From Thiotrichaceae bacterium (lineage in GTDB: Bacteria > Pseudomonadota > Gammaproteobacteria > Thiotrichales > Thiotrichaceae): a stretch of 64,000 nt of DNA. Position numbers and translations under genes: made by a program. The notes below the pieces were generated by a model, which saw only the letters and a program-made list of their open reading frames with translations, was not told where the DNA came from and ran no database searches. The stretch lies in NCBI GenBank assembly GCA_026989335.1, contig JALSJN010000018.1, positions 1-64,000 of the forward strand. Direction: 5' to 3'. Shown here in pieces: positions 1-5,916 of the stretch (position 1 is the stretch's first letter; each line of letters begins with the position of its first letter).

Positions 1-1
1 G

Positions 2-778
2 GGCATAAAATACGCCTTTATCTCTAATGCAGATAATCTCGGTGCCACGATGGATTTGTCTGTGCTGGGTTATTTTGCCAAGCAAGATGCCTCTTTTATG
101 ATGGAAGTTGCAGATCGAACCCCTGCGGATAAAAAAGGCGGGCACTTAGCACAGTTCAAACAAGGTGGCTTATTACTGCGCGAATCAGCCCAATGTCACG
201 ACGAAGACGTGGGTGAATTTCAAGATATTACAAAATACCAATACTTTAATACCAATAACCTCTGGATTCGACTTGATCGTTTAAAAGCCTTAATGGATGC
301 CAATAACGGTATCGTAGACTTACCCCTAATTCAAAATACCAAAACAGTAGACCCGCGCGATGCAACAAGCCCAAAGGTCATTCAGATGGAAACAGCCATG
401 GGCGCGGCAATTTCAAACTTTAAAGACTCAATCGCCTTGAGGATACCAAAGGCACGCTTCACCCCCATTAAAACCAGCAACGAATTACTCGGGCTTTGGT
501 CAAATGCGTTCGTGCTGGATGAAAATAGCCGAGTCATTACCAACCCTAAACGTAATGAAGGTTTTATCGTTATTGACTTGGATGATAGGTTTTATAAAAA
601 GATAGACGACTTGCAAGCACGCTTTCCAGAAGGCGCGCCAGACTTACTCGAATGTAAAAAGTTAACGATTCAAGGCGATGTAAAGTTTGAACAAAATGTA
701 AAGATTGTCGGTGAGGTAACGATTAGCAATGAATCTAACGAGCAAATGATCATTCGCTCGGGGACGGTACTGTCTTAA
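2..778 (+). CDS. UTP--glucose-1-phosphate uridylyltransferase, eukaryotic (UDPGP) type, 5'-truncated
   Basis: Makes UDP-glucose from UTP and glucose-1-phosphate, the glucosyl donor for glycogen/sucrose-type metabolism and surface polysaccharides. The gene is cut by the window start: the frame is open from base 2 and gives FISNADNLGAT just before the first Met at base 50, the nucleotide/sugar-binding NADNLGA motif of the UDPGP family. Further on, ARFTPIKTSNELL matches the family's conserved RxxPVKTxxDLL segment. The end (LTIQGDVKFEQNVKIVGEV) has the repeated hydrophobic pattern of the C-terminal left-handed beta-helix. About 260 residues are visible, roughly the C-terminal half to two thirds of a usual enzyme. 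The Met at base 50 is therefore internal and not the start. Nothing links it functionally to the operon behind it, which is on the other strand. Confidence 0.9.
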   Translation, partial: GIKYAFISNADNLGATMDLSVLGYFAKQDASFMMEVADRTPADKKGGHLAQFKQGGLLLRESAQCHDEDVGEFQDITKYQYFNTNNLWIRLDRLKALMDANNGIVDLPLIQNTKTVDPRDATSPKVIQMETAMGAAISNFKDSIALRIPKARFTPIKTSNELLGLWSNAFVLDENSRVITNPKRNEGFIVIDLDDRFYKKIDDLQARFPEGAPDLLECKKLTIQGDVKFEQNVKIVGEVTISNESNEQMIIRSGTVLS

Positions 779-790
779 CGTTTTAAAAGC

Positions 791-1115
791 TTTTACCATG
801 AAGCTCATAAGAAAACAGCTTTACCTTCGTGTTCTTCGTGCCCTTCGTGGTGAATATATTTTTTAAACCAAGGAGAAAAGGTGTTACTCTTTACCCATTA
901 TTAAGCAGTAGAAAGATATTTTTACCCCTTTGGTTTTACCATGAAGAACACGAAGGAAAAAACTTTCACCATGAAGCCCATGAAGAGAACAGTTTTACCT
1001 TCGTGTTCTTCGTGGTGAATATTTTTTAAACTTTTTAAACAAAGAAGTAAAAAGGCATCTTTACTCTTATTAAGCAGAGAAAGGTGTTTTTGCCTCCAAG
1101 TGCTTCGTGCCTTTC
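791..1115. repeat. Tandem pair of an interspersed repeat (TTCGTGTTCTTCGTG type)
   Basis: Two imperfect copies of a unit of about 165-169 bp stand head to tail. Each has, in order: TTTACCATGAAG..., CTTCGTGTTCTTCGTG, TTCGTGGTGAATAT, a TTTTTTAAAC run, and TTAAGCAG(T)AGAAAG. TTCGTGGTGAAT falls at 844 and 1009, and TTAAGCAG at 901 and 1070. Within each copy the CACGAAG and CTTCGTG words face each other, so both strands can fold. The region has open frames in several phases (for example 829-1029), but the peptides are made of HEEHEG/FVFFV-like repeats and look non-coding. Similar CTTCGTG repeats recur between genes in many bacteria and are often mis-called as small proteins (from memory). The repeat fills the 349-bp gap between the UGPase gene and the DoxX gene. 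Confidence 0.8.
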
Positions 1116-1127
1116 ATGGCAAAGCAA

Positions 1128-1601
1128 TTACCGACGCCATTTATCACTAATCCATTTATCAATTGATAACGCGCCAGGGCCGAAGGTGAAGATTACGGCA
1201 AGGATAACGCCCCAGGTTACATGTTGCCAATGACCGGCGGCTGAGGCGAAGTCGGTTTGTGATAGGGAGTAGGCGGCTACGGCATTTAGAATAAATAAGG
1301 CGAGTGCTGCAGGTCGGGTGAATAAGCCGATTACTAATAATATGGGGAGACCGAGTTCGGCATAGCTTGCGACATAAGCGGATACGCTAGCGAGACCTTC
1401 GGATAGAAAAGGCATGTATTCGTATTTGAAAAGGTCGAGAGTGCTGGAGGTCACCATAAAGTTGTCATCAACCTTGGTTAAACCAGACTTGAAAAATACA
1501 TAAGCCACGTACAGCCTAAAGCCTAATAACAACATGGGTTTTAAAAATAAATTAAGCGGAGCGCAATCGCCTATTAAGAAACCTGCTAAAAACTTTTTCA
1601 T
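1128..1601 (-). CDS. bufD: DoxX-family membrane protein of the bufferin operon (BufD/GigT-like)
   Basis: A 157-residue protein of the DoxX family with about four hydrophobic segments (roughly residues 22-40, 73-95, 98-118 and 128-148). The family's GLTKV motif follows the first helix, where an arginine in GFRLYVAYVFFKSG is also typical. It is the last gene of the minus-strand operon, 50 bp after the DUF2063 gene. DoxX proteins are the usual fourth member of MNIO operons encoding bufferins and of the gold-induced gig operon. Their role is unproven, with electron transfer or membrane redox support for peptide maturation being suggested. It acts in the inner membrane. The start is the ATG at 1601. 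The symbol is by operon position, and the family assignment is firmer than the symbol. Confidence 0.85.
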   Translation of the reverse strand: MKKFLAGFLIGDCAPLNLFLKPMLLLGFRLYVAYVFFKSGLTKVDDNFMVTSSTLDLFKYEYMPFLSEGLASVSAYVASYAELGLPILLVIGLFTRPAALALFILNAVAAYSLSQTDFASAAGHWQHVTWGVILAVIFTFGPGALSIDKWISDKWRR

Positions 1602-1651
1602 ATGACCTTTTTCCTATTTTTGTTTGAGGCCGCTTTAACAGTTTAAAAGCC

Positions 1652-2452
1652 TCAGTTTATTGCAAATGACCTTATCCAGCCGCTTTGGATGCTTTGGTTT
1701 AAGTACTCTGGTAACTGCTCACCAAAACGTTCTGCCAAGTCACCTAACGTTGTTTCTTCAGAGACAACATTTAAAAAGTCCCAATAAGCGCTGTCTTCTT
1801 CGGTATGACTCATCAGGGAGATTTTAATCGTGTCTTCATCCTTCCAAATAAAGAGCTTTACCGCTTTTTCAAGGTCAATATCTTCTAGTTTTAACTCACT
1901 GTTTTCTTGGTGGGCAAACCAGATGTCATCTATACGGAAATCTGAGTGGATTAGATGCAAGGTTTTGCTCAGTTTAAAGCTTAATAAGGCCTGTTGTTCT
2001 TCAGAGACTTCGGCGAGTTTATTAAAGTCAATTGTCTGTGAATTTTGATTGTGATAAACGGCGTGTCTTGCCCATTCAAAACGCGCCATATCGACAAAGT
2101 AGGGGATGTCTTTAACGGGGTCGAAGGTGCTTAGAAATAACGGTAAATCATTGCCGTACTCGGCAAACACCGTTGTAGTGGGTGGGTATTTGTCAATAAA
2201 TAGTTTTGTCATATTATCGAAAAACGTATCCCCAACCAATGACTTACAAACAGGAAAGGTTTGACCCAGAGCTTGGGTGAGTATGCCGTGTACGCTACCG
2301 CTGTAGATGCCGAGTCGTTGTTCTGCAGTGAGAGTATCATCGCCTAAAACATGTTTGGTCGCTGCTGATTTGTCATGATTAAAAAAGGCATTTATAAAAT
2401 CATTTTGCAGTGTTTCTAAGTCATTGGTATTTGTATCGGACTGGGCTTTCAT
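1652..2452 (-). CDS. bufC: DUF2063 partner of the MNIO enzyme (BufC/HvfC/GigB-like)
   Basis: A 266-residue DUF2063-family protein. The N-terminal family signature is clear: LQNDFINAFF, then RLGIYSGSVHGILTQALGQT, FPVCKSLVGDTFF and IDKYPPTT. The C-terminal half (about residues 150-266) is a variable winged-helix-like part ending in LNQSIQSGWI. In known MNIO systems this subunit binds the DUF692 enzyme and presents the leader or core of the precursor peptide, and it is needed for full modification activity. It starts 12 bp after the DUF692 gene, so the two are almost certainly co-translated and form a complex in the cytoplasm. The precursor signal peptide probably doubles as the recognition leader (inference from relatives). 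No unusual composition or break is seen. Confidence 0.93.
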   Translation of the reverse strand: MKAQSDTNTNDLETLQNDFINAFFNHDKSAATKHVLGDDTLTAEQRLGIYSGSVHGILTQALGQTFPVCKSLVGDTFFDNMTKLFIDKYPPTTTVFAEYGNDLPLFLSTFDPVKDIPYFVDMARFEWARHAVYHNQNSQTIDFNKLAEVSEEQQALLSFKLSKTLHLIHSDFRIDDIWFAHQENSELKLEDIDLEKAVKLFIWKDEDTIKISLMSHTEEDSAYWDFLNVVSEETTLGDLAERFGEQLPEYLNQSIQSGWIRSFAIN

Positions 2453-2464
2453 TACTACGTTCTC

Positions 2465-3310
2465 TTAGATTGATTCTGATAAAACCTGTTGTTGAATACT
2501 TTTAGCTTTTGAAGATTCTTTAATGACACGATCCAGTGAGGGGATATCATTATCCCATTCAATCAGTACCGGTACATCACCAACATGCTTAACGGCTTTT
2601 TCAAATAACTCCCACACTGGTTTAGTGACAGGGCGGCTGTGGGTGTCTAATAAATGTGTGCCACGATCTTCATAGCCCGCTAGATGAATTTCTGCTACGC
2701 GTTTCGCTGGCATTGCGAAGAGGTAATCTTCAGCATCAAAGTTATGATTTTGCGCACTAACATAAATATTGTTTACATCCAGTAAAAGCCGGCAATCACT
2801 TTGATGGGTTACTTCATTGATAAACTCCCACTCGCTCATTTCAGTGGTTTTAAATTGTAAATAGCTGGAAACATTTTCAATCACTAATTGTTCACCTAAG
2901 TAATCTTGAACCTGTAAGATTCGATCAACAATATGTTTAACCACATTTTTAGTGTAGGGGAGTGGAATCAAATCATGCGTGACAATGCCGTGAGCAGATG
3001 TCCAACAAAGGTGATCTGAAATCCATGCGGGTTGTACTTCATCTTTTAATTTTTTTAAGCGTTTTAAATAATTTTGGTTGAGTGGTTCGGTAGAACCTAT
3101 GGATAAGCCCACGCCGTGAAAAGTAACGGGATAATCTTTTCTTATTTTATTTAAGTAATCTCTTTGGCTGGTACCTTCAAGTACATAATTATCACTAAGT
3201 ACTTCAAACCACGGAATATCAGGCCGAGTTTTTTCTATTTCATCAAAATGATCAAGACGTAAGCCGATGCCACACCCTGCAATAATATTTTTTGAGAATT
3301 GATGACTCAT
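2465..3310 (-). CDS. bufB: MNIO (DUF692) multinuclear non-heme iron peptide-modifying enzyme (BufB/HvfB/GigA-like)
   Basis: A 281-residue TIM-barrel enzyme of the DUF692/MNIO family. These iron enzymes act on cysteines of small ribosomal peptides; for bufferins the product is a 5-thiooxazole from cysteine (established for relatives, not for this one). Family signatures are in order: GCGIGLRLDHFDEI near the start, WFEVLSDNY, FHGVGLSIGS (metal-ligand His), ISDHLCW, HDLIPLPYT, VIENVSSYLQF, LLLDVNNIYVSAQNH, HLAGYEDRG, DTHSRPV and PVLIEWDNDIP. The His, Glu, Asp and Asn positions expected to bind iron all appear to be present, and the length is normal. It lies 97 bp downstream of the last precursor gene, behind an intrinsic terminator, so its expression probably depends on read-through. 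RBS AAGG lies just before the ATG at 3310. Confidence 0.95.
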   Translation of the reverse strand: MSHQFSKNIIAGCGIGLRLDHFDEIEKTRPDIPWFEVLSDNYVLEGTSQRDYLNKIRKDYPVTFHGVGLSIGSTEPLNQNYLKRLKKLKDEVQPAWISDHLCWTSAHGIVTHDLIPLPYTKNVVKHIVDRILQVQDYLGEQLVIENVSSYLQFKTTEMSEWEFINEVTHQSDCRLLLDVNNIYVSAQNHNFDAEDYLFAMPAKRVAEIHLAGYEDRGTHLLDTHSRPVTKPVWELFEKAVKHVGDVPVLIEWDNDIPSLDRVIKESSKAKSIQQQVLSESI

Positions 3311-3354
3311 AGTGTGACCTTTTGATGATTAAGTGTTCGATTTTAATCAGTTTA

Positions 3355-3388
3355 TAAAAACAAAGAAGCCTCCACAAGGGAGGCTTCT
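3355..3388 (-). terminator. Intrinsic terminator inside the bufferin operon, between precursor and enzyme genes
   Basis: On the minus strand a 10-bp GC-rich stem (arms 3379-3388 and 3364-3373, AGAAGCCTCC paired with GGAGGCTTCT, 5-nt loop) is followed at once by TTTGTTTTTAT. This is a textbook Rho-independent terminator. It sits after the stop of the precursor gene at 3408 and before bufB at 3310. Since bufB, bufC and bufD have no other obvious strong promoter, it probably works as a partial terminator that lowers enzyme expression relative to the precursors. Confidence 0.85.
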
Positions 3389-3407
3389 AAATTAACAAGC
3401 AAGAAGC

Positions 3408-3686
3408 TTACTTCATCTTAGCTTTGCCAACTTTAACTTTTCCACCCGGAATTTTTGCACAGGTTCCTTCAGGAACGTATAGCCATTCTTCAGCGTCACC
3501 GTCAGTCTTTGCCATACCAGCACATGCGTGTTGGCTTGTACCACAGTCATTTTTACCAGCTTTTGAAATACCTGTACATTTTTCCATACCTGGCTTTCCA
3601 GCTAGGGCAGCAGAAGTTACCGTTAATAGACCAATTGCCATTGCACCTGTTACTGCTGATTTTACGAGATTTGATGTGTTGCTCAT
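3408..3686 (-). CDS. bufA: Bufferin-type precursor peptide (DUF2282), copy 1
   Basis: A 92-residue secreted peptide that closely fits the DUF2282 consensus. The signal peptide runs to about residue 29 (TSAALA, then GKPG). The mature part carries four Cys at 37, 48, 55 and 76 in [20 protein letters not shown] and [12 protein letters not shown]. In bufferins of this family the inner two Cys become thiooxazoles and the outer two form a disulfide, giving a periplasmic copper-binding peptide (knowledge of relatives, recalled). Of the four copies this is nearest to the family consensus, and it lies directly before the modifying-enzyme gene. RBS GGAG stands 6 bp before the ATG (minus strand GGAGTAACACATG). 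It is separated from copy 2 by 184 bp holding a 29-bp palindrome, so it may also have its own promoter. Confidence 0.92.
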   Translation of the reverse strand: MSNTSNLVKSAVTGAMAIGLLTVTSAALAGKPGMEKCTGISKAGKNDCGTSQHACAGMAKTDGDAEEWLYVPEGTCAKIPGGKVKVGKAKMK

Positions 3687-3870
3687 GTGTTACTCCATTT
3701 TTTTAATGTGATGTTTATTTATGTGAGTTTAGTGTGACTAACTTCACATAGTACTTATGACCGTAGTCATTCTATAAAATTCACAAGTTATTAAAATTTA
3801 ATAGCTTGTGTTGAAATATACGCACAAAAAAAATAGCTAGATGCAGGTTTTTAAAAGTATTTGGATACAG
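3687..3870. promoter_or_regulatory. Precursor intergenic region with a 29-bp palindrome (3782-3810)
   Basis: The 184 bp between precursor copies 2 and 1 contain CACAAGTTATTAAA, one central base, and TTTAATAGCTTGTG: two 14-bp arms with one mismatch that becomes a G-U pair in RNA. A second, shorter inverted pair (AGTTTAGT / ACTAACT) lies at about 3728-3744, nearer to the bufA start. No clear U tract follows the palindrome on the minus strand, so it is more likely an operator or an RNA-stabilising stem than a terminator. The function is not determined. Confidence 0.5.
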
Positions 3871-4176
3871 TTATTGTTTTGGCTTTAAATCTTTACTCTT
3901 AGGTTGTACTTTTTTCATTCCAATAATATATGCACCTTTAATTTTAGCGCAAGTACCCACAGGTACCCACAGCCAGTCGTTTTCATACCCATCATCAGTG
4001 TTTAAACCAGCGCAACCATGTTCACTACTAGCGCAATCATTTAAACCGGCTTTAACGACCCCTGCACATTGCTCTTTAGTTTTAGTTTCTGCATAAGAGT
4101 TAGTATTAGCAGTAATCAGTACCAATGAGATTGCGCCTGTTATTAAAGTTGAAGGTTTTACTTTTTTAGTCTGCAT
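3871..4176 (-). CDS. Bufferin-type precursor peptide (DUF2282-like), copy 2
   Basis: A 101-residue secreted cysteine peptide. The open frame extends upstream to 4251, but that overlaps the preceding gene, and the ATG at 4176 begins a proper signal peptide (MQTKKVKPSTLITG, then SLVLITANTNSYA, cut near residue 29), so 4176 is chosen. The Cys at 37, 48, 55 and 76 are in exactly the same register as copy 1: EQCAGVVKAGLNDC, EHGCAG, VPVGTCAKIKGA. It differs by a longer basic tail of about 20 residues after the last Cys (KKVQPKSKDLKPKQ). It is the third gene of the operon, 40 bp after copy 3. It is a likely substrate of the DUF692/DUF2063 pair, but whether it is modified is unknown. Confidence 0.85.
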   Translation of the reverse strand: MQTKKVKPSTLITGAISLVLITANTNSYAETKTKEQCAGVVKAGLNDCASSEHGCAGLNTDDGYENDWLWVPVGTCAKIKGAYIIGMKKVQPKSKDLKPKQ

Positions 4177-4216
4177 AGGTAATACTCGTATTTTATTGTA
4201 AAGGTCGTGATGTGGG

Positions 4217-4444
4217 TTACTTGTTATCAAAAACAACTTTACCGCCGACAAATTTAATACATTGACCTGCGGGCATTTTTATCCAGTTCACTAGCTTGCC
4301 ATTAACGGTTGATTGACCGTCAGCTTTACCTGCTTTGACAATACCGGTGCACTTTTCAAGCTTAGGAGCATCAGCTGCATATGCGTTACTTCCTGCAAGA
4401 ATTAAACCTATTAAGGTTACGGGTGTTAGTGTTTTGTAATTCAT
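4217..4444 (-). CDS. Bufferin-like secreted peptide lacking the two inner cysteines, copy 3
   Basis: A 75-residue peptide with a signal peptide cut near residue 23 (LAGSNAYA, then ADAP). It shares the flanks of the family: EKCTGIVKAGKAD before and WIKMPAGQCIKFVGGKV after. Between them the NDC...HxCAG block is replaced by GQSTVNGKLVN. Only the outer cysteines remain (32 and 62), 30 residues apart against 39 in the other three copies, a net loss of 9 residues. In known bufferins the inner pair carries the modification, so this copy should not be convertible in the usual way. Its ATG overlaps the stop of copy 4 (ATGA, 4 bp), so it is translationally coupled. It could be a structural partner, a chaperone-like decoy or a decaying duplicate. 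The intact frame, signal peptide and coupling argue against decay. Confidence 0.8.
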   Translation of the reverse strand: MNYKTLTPVTLIGLILAGSNAYAADAPKLEKCTGIVKAGKADGQSTVNGKLVNWIKMPAGQCIKFVGGKVVFDNK

Positions 4445-4782
4445 TTTTTATCCTTCATTTTTTTTATTAATTTTTTGCCCGTTTTACTTTTGACGCTACG
4501 TAAGTGTGTACCATCAATCTTTGCACATGTTCCTACAGGCATCCAGATGTACTCTTCATAATCACCGTCTTCATCAGATAACCCCGCGCAAGAATGTTGA
4601 CTGGTAGGGCAGTCGTTATAGCCGGCTCTAATTCTTCCGACACAGCGCTCTAGCCCATTCTTAATAAACTCAGTAGAGTCTTTTTTAACCTCTTCTTTTG
4701 TTTTAACCGCATGAGCTGTATTCATTATGACTAATGAAAGAGTTGCAGTGATTGTTGTGTTGATTAGGGTTTTTTTATTCAT
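4441..4782 (-). CDS. Bufferin-type precursor peptide (DUF2282-like), copy 4, with extended N-terminal region
   Basis: A 113-residue secreted peptide and the first gene of the operon. The signal peptide is about residues 1-25 (LSLVIMNTAHA). Then comes a charged spacer of about 20 residues absent from copies 1-3 (VKTKEEVKKDSTEF), then the cysteine core with Cys 47, 58, 65 and 86: ERCVGRIRAGYNDC, QHSCAG, MPVGTCAKIDG. The cysteine spacing of 11, 7 and 21 residues is identical to copies 1 and 2. It ends in a very basic tail (about residues 95-113, KTGKKLIKKMKDKK), quite unlike the acidic loop (DEDGDYEEY) between the third and fourth Cys. The stop overlaps the start of copy 3. It is a probable substrate of the operon's MNIO enzyme. 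Confidence 0.87.
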   Translation of the reverse strand: MNKKTLINTTITATLSLVIMNTAHAVKTKEEVKKDSTEFIKNGLERCVGRIRAGYNDCPTSQHSCAGLSDEDGDYEEYIWMPVGTCAKIDGTHLRSVKSKTGKKLIKKMKDKK

Positions 4783-4824
4783 AATTATAAGCCTCTATAA
4801 TTTTATAAGTTGTTATTATTGAAG

Positions 4825-4930
4825 TATAGAAAATACTGTTCATCGTGTGTTCAGTTTGTAGATTAACAAACTGTGCCTTAATGTTAGCTGAATTGTTGTT
4901 GAAGAATACTGATATTTTTAATACTCTCAA
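4825..4930 (-). promoter_or_regulatory. Candidate promoter region and 22-bp inverted repeat upstream of the bufferin operon
   Basis: Upstream of the first precursor gene, the minus strand has GAACAC (4847-4852), a 16-bp gap and TCTATA (4825-4830). This resembles ECF (sigma-E-like) GAAC...TCTA promoters. Directly against its upstream edge is a perfect 8-bp inverted repeat, CAGTTTGT / ACAAACTG (4852-4859 and 4866-4873, 6-nt loop), well placed for an operator. An alternative sigma-70-like pair is TTGAGA (4925-4930) and TATTCT (4903-4908) with a 16-bp gap, which would put the inverted repeat in the leader. Both are pattern matches only. Confidence 0.4.
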
Positions 4931-5037
4931 GTGGTGAGGGTTTGAAGTAGGATAAATTGAGGTTTTAAAAAGAAAATAAATATCTGTTAAATTCATCAAT
5001 AGGGTACACTATTAATTTTTGTAACTCGGTTTTATAA

Positions 5038-5397
5038 ATGGATATTGTCTACATCCGTGATCTTAAAATAGATGCTGTTATCGGTATTTACGAGTGGGAG
5101 CAGCGTATTCACCAGCAAATTAATGTTAATTTGGAAATGGGCTGGGATAACACTAAAGCTGCCGTATCAGATGATATTAAAGACACACTTAATTACAAAG
5201 CTGCTGCTAACTTAGTTAAGGGTATAGTTAAGAAAAGTGAGTACGAACTTGTTGAAGCCTTAGCTGAACATATAGCGAGTATGCTGCTTAAAGAGATGGA
5301 TATTCCTTGGATACGCGTAACCTTGGGCAAGCCTATGGCGGTAACGGGTTCTGCAGAGGTTGGGGTAAGTATTGAGCGTAGTAAGGCTGCGTCATGA
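5038..5397 (+). CDS. folB: Dihydroneopterin aldolase
   Basis: Cleaves 7,8-dihydroneopterin to 6-hydroxymethyl-dihydropterin and glycolaldehyde in folate synthesis, and forms a cytoplasmic octamer. The 119-residue length is normal. Family marks are visible: IRDLKIDAVIGIYEWEQ at the start (the Glu of the G-x-x-x-W-E segment), KDTLNYKAAANLV in the middle, the active-site region LVEALAEHIA, and LGKPMAVTGSAEVGVSIER at the end. The gene starts with ATG at 5038 with a weak Shine-Dalgarno. Its stop overlaps the folK start (ATGA), so the two consecutive pathway enzymes are translationally coupled. Confidence 0.96.
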   Translation: MDIVYIRDLKIDAVIGIYEWEQRIHQQINVNLEMGWDNTKAAVSDDIKDTLNYKAAANLVKGIVKKSEYELVEALAEHIASMLLKEMDIPWIRVTLGKPMAVTGSAEVGVSIERSKAAS

Positions 5398-5912
5398 GTG
5401 TTGATATTTCAGTAGATAGTACAACAGTTTGCTTGGATATTGGAAGCAATATTGATCGTAAAAAAAATATTCAAGCTTGTGTCAATCAACTGCTTATCGA
5501 TTATCCTCAAATTATTTTTTCAAAAGCTTATGAGAGCGAAGCTTTTGGTTTTGACGGTGATCCTTTTATTAATTTATCGGCAAAACTAGAGACTAATAAA
5601 AGCTTTGAAGAACTTAATATTTACTTAAAAAATTTGGAAGATAAACAAGCACGTAAACGTGACTCCGAAAAATTTATCGCTCGTACCTTGGATGTTGATA
5701 TATTATTATTTGGTGATTTGAACTTACAACCTAAAATTGATTTACCGCGGGCGGAAATTATCAAATTCCCCTTTGTGTTATTTCCTTTAGCTGAAGTTGC
5801 TGCTGACTTTATCCACCCAATTGAAAAAAAGTCGATTAGTGAACTTGTAAAGCACTCGTCTTTAGACAAGAACGTATTAGTGACAATAAAAAACTTTCCG
5901 AAAATTAGCTGA
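5394..5912 (+). CDS. folK: 2-amino-4-hydroxy-6-hydroxymethyldihydropteridine pyrophosphokinase
   Basis: Transfers pyrophosphate from ATP to 6-hydroxymethyl-dihydropterin, the step after FolB. The protein has 172 residues, within the family range. It shows [14 protein letters not shown] (the usual LGSNLG segment), the [13 protein letters not shown] strand, [27 protein letters not shown] (the HPPK signature with catalytic loop Arg and the metal-binding DVDIL Asp pair), and [16 protein letters not shown]. The family's IGLGSN is here LDIGSN, a mild variation. The gene sits between folB (4-bp overlap) and ispG (4-bp gap), which gives one likely transcript. Confidence 0.95.
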   Translation: MSVDISVDSTTVCLDIGSNIDRKKNIQACVNQLLIDYPQIIFSKAYESEAFGFDGDPFINLSAKLETNKSFEELNIYLKNLEDKQARKRDSEKFIARTLDVDILLFGDLNLQPKIDLPRAEIIKFPFVLFPLAEVAADFIHPIEKKSISELVKHSSLDKNVLVTIKNFPKIS

Positions 5913-5916
5913 AAAT

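Noticed and set aside
829..1029. 66-residue open frame in the repeat region
   Set aside because: The peptide is made of HEEHEG and FVFFV repeats produced by the CTTCGTG units; several frames are open equally. No ribosome binding site.
4177..4251. N-terminal extension of precursor copy 2
   Set aside because: It overlaps copy 3, has no signal-like character, and the ATG at 4176 starts a normal signal peptide.
4775..4999. 74-residue minus-strand frame upstream of the bufferin operon
   Set aside because: It lies over the probable promoter and inverted repeat, has no family-like sequence and runs into the first precursor's start.
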